This document shows, piece after piece, positions 36,784 to 39,066 of a stretch of DNA of 39,066 bases; position 1 is the stretch's first letter; each line of letters starts with the position of its first letter. The translations under genes and the position numbers were made by a program. Where the stretch lies: positions 1 to 39,066 of the forward strand of contig NZ_PPQN01000007.1 in assembly GCF_002901995.1 (NCBI RefSeq), read 5' to 3'. The notes beneath the pieces are model-generated. The model saw nothing but the letters and a program-made list of their open reading frames with translations, was not told where the DNA came from and did no database searches. Origin of the DNA: Staphylococcus coagulans. Lineage in GTDB: Bacteria; Bacillota; Bacilli; Staphylococcales; Staphylococcaceae.

Positions 36784-37647
36784 ATGTTGGAACAATGGTA
36801 TCGTGAATTGCCACTTCAAGATATTCAAAATATTACCGCTGTGAGTGGTGGCGATGTCAATCAAGCTTATCGTGTAGAAACAAGTAATGAAACGTATTTT
36901 TTGTTAGTGCAGCATAATAGAGCGGCCTCATTTTATGATGCAGAAGTGGCAGGTTTAAAAGCTTTTGAGGAAGCGGGTGTGACGGCGCCTGTCGTCATTG
37001 ATCAAGGTCGAATTGACCAAGATGCCTACTTGTTATTAAGTTATTTGGAAGAAGGGCAAAGTGGCAGTCAACACGCATTAGGACAACTTGTCGCCAAACT
37101 ACACCATACCCACGAGCCACAAGGGAGATTTGGGTATCCTATGCCCTTTGAAGGCGGGGATGTTCAATTTAATAACGAATGGACAGAGACATGGTCAGAA
37201 TTATTTATTAACCAACGAATGAATCCTTTAGCGAAAACGATTCGGAATCGTGGATTATGGACGGAAAGTGATGATGCTTTATTTGAAGAGGTCCGGAAGA
37301 TTATGATTACGTCTTTAAAGCAACATAATAGTGAACCTTCACTCTTGCATGGCGACTTATGGGCTGGTAATTATATGTTTTTAACAGATGGTCGTCCGGC
37401 GTTATTCGATCCTGCACCATTATACGGCGATCGAGAGTTTGATTTAGGTGCTACAAAAGTTTTCGGAGGCTTTGATGATGCTTTTTATCATGCCTATAAT
37501 GAAGCTTATCCCTTAAGTGAGGGTGCTCATTTACGTATTCAATTTTATGAACTTTACTTATTGATGGTGCATTTAGTCAAATTTGGCGTGATGTATGCGC
37601 AAAGTGTCAGACGTAAAATGAATGATATTGTCGATTCAGCAACTTAG
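36784..37647 (+). CDS. Fructosamine/ketosamine-3-kinase family protein
   Basis: 287-residue cytosolic kinase-fold protein. The N-terminal AVSGGDVNQAYRVET is the nucleotide-loop-like start of the family, LLHGDLWAGNYMF is the catalytic loop (HGDLWxGN), and LFDPAPLYGDREFDL is the metal-binding segment. Members phosphorylate sugar-amine adducts on proteins or free ketosamines, triggering deglycation. The exact substrate is not proven here. AAAGGATTGAGG precedes the ATG. It appears monocistronic. A hairpin repeat (37854-37940) downstream may serve as its terminator. Confidence 0.88.
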   Translation: MLEQWYRELPLQDIQNITAVSGGDVNQAYRVETSNETYFLLVQHNRAASFYDAEVAGLKAFEEAGVTAPVVIDQGRIDQDAYLLLSYLEEGQSGSQHALGQLVAKLHHTHEPQGRFGYPMPFEGGDVQFNNEWTETWSELFINQRMNPLAKTIRNRGLWTESDDALFEEVRKIMITSLKQHNSEPSLLHGDLWAGNYMFLTDGRPALFDPAPLYGDREFDLGATKVFGGFDDAFYHAYNEAYPLSEGAHLRIQFYELYLLMVHLVKFGVMYAQSVRRKMNDIVDSAT

Positions 37648-37853
37648 TGCAAGAACGTTTGTCAATATAGGAGTGGGCTGCTATTATCAACCGTGCTTAT
37701 TTGTGATAAAGAATGAGTAGATATTGGTAGCTTATCCACGAAGTGATTTAAATAAAAATAAAGTAGATATTTAGGTTGCACATGTACTTCTATTAAGCCA
37801 TAGTAACCTGAGTTATTTATAACGGAACACAGGCTGTGACATTGATCCAAAAA

Positions 37854-37940
37854 AGCGCTCAAATGATTTTTAATAGAAAATCGTCTGAGCGCATTCTTTT
37901 ATGATAAAACTTTGTATTGTATGACTTCCCTCAAGGGCTC
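37854..37940. repeat. Intergenic hairpin repeat, copy B
   Basis: AGCGCTCAAATGATTTT, then AATAGAAAA, then a right arm ending TCTGAGCGC, a T run and TTATGATAAAACTTTGTAT. It aligns with copy A (35600-35690) over about 85 bases, with both arms changed in a compensating way (AAG to CAA on the left, CTT to CTG on the right), so the hairpin is mostly kept. It lies in the gene-free interval after the fructosamine-kinase-like gene. Confidence 0.65.
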
Positions 37941-38310
37941 GCTATCAATACTTCGTTTATGCGTGCCGTTACTCACTGTTTTAGTTAAAAATAAATCACT
38001 TTCGCGTCATTTAATTAATAGTGACAAAAAATAAATGAACGAAACATTGATTTGATCACATCATAAACGTTTAGGAGGTGAACGCTATGCATATCGAAAT
38101 GAACGATATTTAATTTAAAATACATTCACTTAGATGGGTTCTATAATTTTTGACATTTTGTTTTTATAAAATACTTTCATCGTTTCATAAAAATATCTTC
38201 TTCATCTATATGATAATGGCATAATTGTCCTTAAGCAAACGTACACATGAAGGTAAGAATATTAAATATTTTATGTCCCGAACTCTGTTCTCTTTTTTAA
38301 ATTCGTTCAA
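37941..38310. other. Gene-poor intergenic region
   Basis: Part of a 663-base gap between the kinase-like gene and the convergent Yip1-like gene. Apart from the repeat copy B and one eight-codon frame with a strong ribosome site (38087-38113), no gene, promoter pair or RNA is recognisable. It may be decayed sequence. Confidence 0.4.
38087..38113 (+). CDS. Possible eight-codon leader peptide or gene remnant
   Basis: A near-ideal site TAGGAGGTG is followed six to seven bases later by ATG and a frame reading M-H-I-E-M-N-D-I, then TAA. Nothing is encoded immediately downstream on the same strand. It could be the 5' end of a lost gene, or chance. It is reported only because the ribosome site is stronger than most in the window. 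Confidence 0.15.
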   Translation: MHIEMNDI

Positions 38311-38913
38311 TTAACCAAGGCCGGAAATGACGAAAAAGATAATAAATGCAACGCATGCACCTATCCATGACCATTTTTGACTGATACCAAGAGAAGAATG
38401 AAGCATAATACCAAAGAACCAAGCTGAAATGATATTAGTGATATTGATTGCGCCTAACCAATTATTTTTAGGTGCGAAGATATTTAATGAATCAATTTTA
38501 ACAATGCTTGGATCAATGTGGAAAAGCCACTGTAGTAATGCAACAATACAACCTACTGAAGTTGTAATAATTGCATAGCGTAAAGATGCTGCAAAAACAA
38601 CTTTAGCAGAGACTTGTGATTTAAAGATTTTAGTTATTCCCCAAGTGATTAAGAACAATAAAGCTATAAAGAAACAATAAACAATGAAACTCCCAATCGT
38701 ACCGGCAACTCTCACAATTGGTAATGTGGATTCAGCTTCAATTGGTGATAAGCCGCCTTCATTGACAAGTGTCTCAGTAAAATCAATGTTTAATATGGTT
38801 AATAAGCTGATTAAACAACTGACAATAATAAAAATCAAAATTTTAACCAGAACTTTAGGTCGATGCCTCTCCTTAACGAAAGATTCAATATGTAACAGTT
38901 TTGAGTAATTCAT
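38311..38913 (-). CDS. Yip1-like multi-helix membrane protein
   Basis: 200-residue membrane protein with five hydrophobic segments (about residues 23-43, 68-92, 104-126, 152-172 and 180-198) and a short basic N terminus. The layout and spacing fit the YIP1-domain proteins of Firmicutes, whose role is not defined. No catalytic motif is visible. AAGGAGG lies eight bases before ATG 38913. The rest of the window beyond it (38914-39066) is very AT-rich and presumably holds its promoter. Confidence 0.6.
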   Translation of the reverse strand: MNYSKLLHIESFVKERHRPKVLVKILIFIIVSCLISLLTILNIDFTETLVNEGGLSPIEAESTLPIVRVAGTIGSFIVYCFFIALLFLITWGITKIFKSQVSAKVVFAASLRYAIITTSVGCIVALLQWLFHIDPSIVKIDSLNIFAPKNNWLGAINITNIISAWFFGIMLHSSLGISQKWSWIGACVAFIIFFVISGLG

Positions 38914-39066
38914 GAATTGCCTCCTTAAATTATATTTATATTAGATTGTATCATTAAAATTTATAATTTTATACTTTATATTGTAGGTTTCTCATATGTT
39001 ATGGCATATTTTAGAATTTTTAACTTTTAATAGTATATTTTACCTTGCAATATGATAATATAATAT

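Overview
The window reads as the chromosome of a low-GC Gram-positive coccus. The closest parallels I recognise are in Staphylococcus: LytSR/LrgAB, IsdG, SasF, ScaH, NikDE and a TarM-type glycosyltransferase. Many proteins align with S. aureus counterparts from memory but with clear divergence, and base composition looks less AT-rich than S. aureus. I infer a non-aureus, probably animal-associated staphylococcus; the species is not proven. No rRNA, tRNA, CRISPR array or intact transposase was seen.

Left part (1-13256), mostly metabolic and regulatory. A structured stretch at the very edge resembles the right end and guide-RNA scaffold of an IS200/IS605 element. Then come lytS-lytR, a LytTR-type tandem operator, lrgA-lrgB (holin-like murein hydrolase control), the PEP-dependent dihydroxyacetone kinase operon dhaK-dhaL-dhaM, a PhnA/YjdM zinc-ribbon protein, succinate-semialdehyde dehydrogenase, a Fur-boxed isdG haem oxygenase, an alpha/beta hydrolase paired with an unusual MerR protein carrying membrane helices and a zinc ribbon, and a one-gene fructose/mannose PTS permease with a cre site.

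Middle part (13525-20822), cell envelope: a SasF-like sortase substrate, the convergent wall hydrolase ScaH (glucosaminidase plus CHAP), and a divergent 953-residue YhgE/Pip membrane protein. This trio is also neighbouring in S. aureus.

Right part (21108-39066): a YrrT-like methyltransferase with a DUF2200 protein, a YozE-like small protein, QueH (queuosine synthesis), a five-gene nickel-type ABC importer (nikABCDE), a GT2/glycerophosphotransferase fusion divergent from a TarM-like wall teichoic acid glycosyltransferase broken by a frameshift in a short TA run, a tripartite tricarboxylate transporter (tctCBA), a nitroreductase, a fructosamine-kinase-family protein and a Yip1-like membrane protein. 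Two related hairpin repeats lie between genes at about 35.6 and 37.9 kb.

The most notable signals are the 9-12-9 direct repeat before lrgA, the TarM-like frameshift, the membrane-anchored MerR architecture, the possible TnpB-type RNA end at base 1, and the paired intergenic repeats. I did not find a convincing wholly new multigene system.
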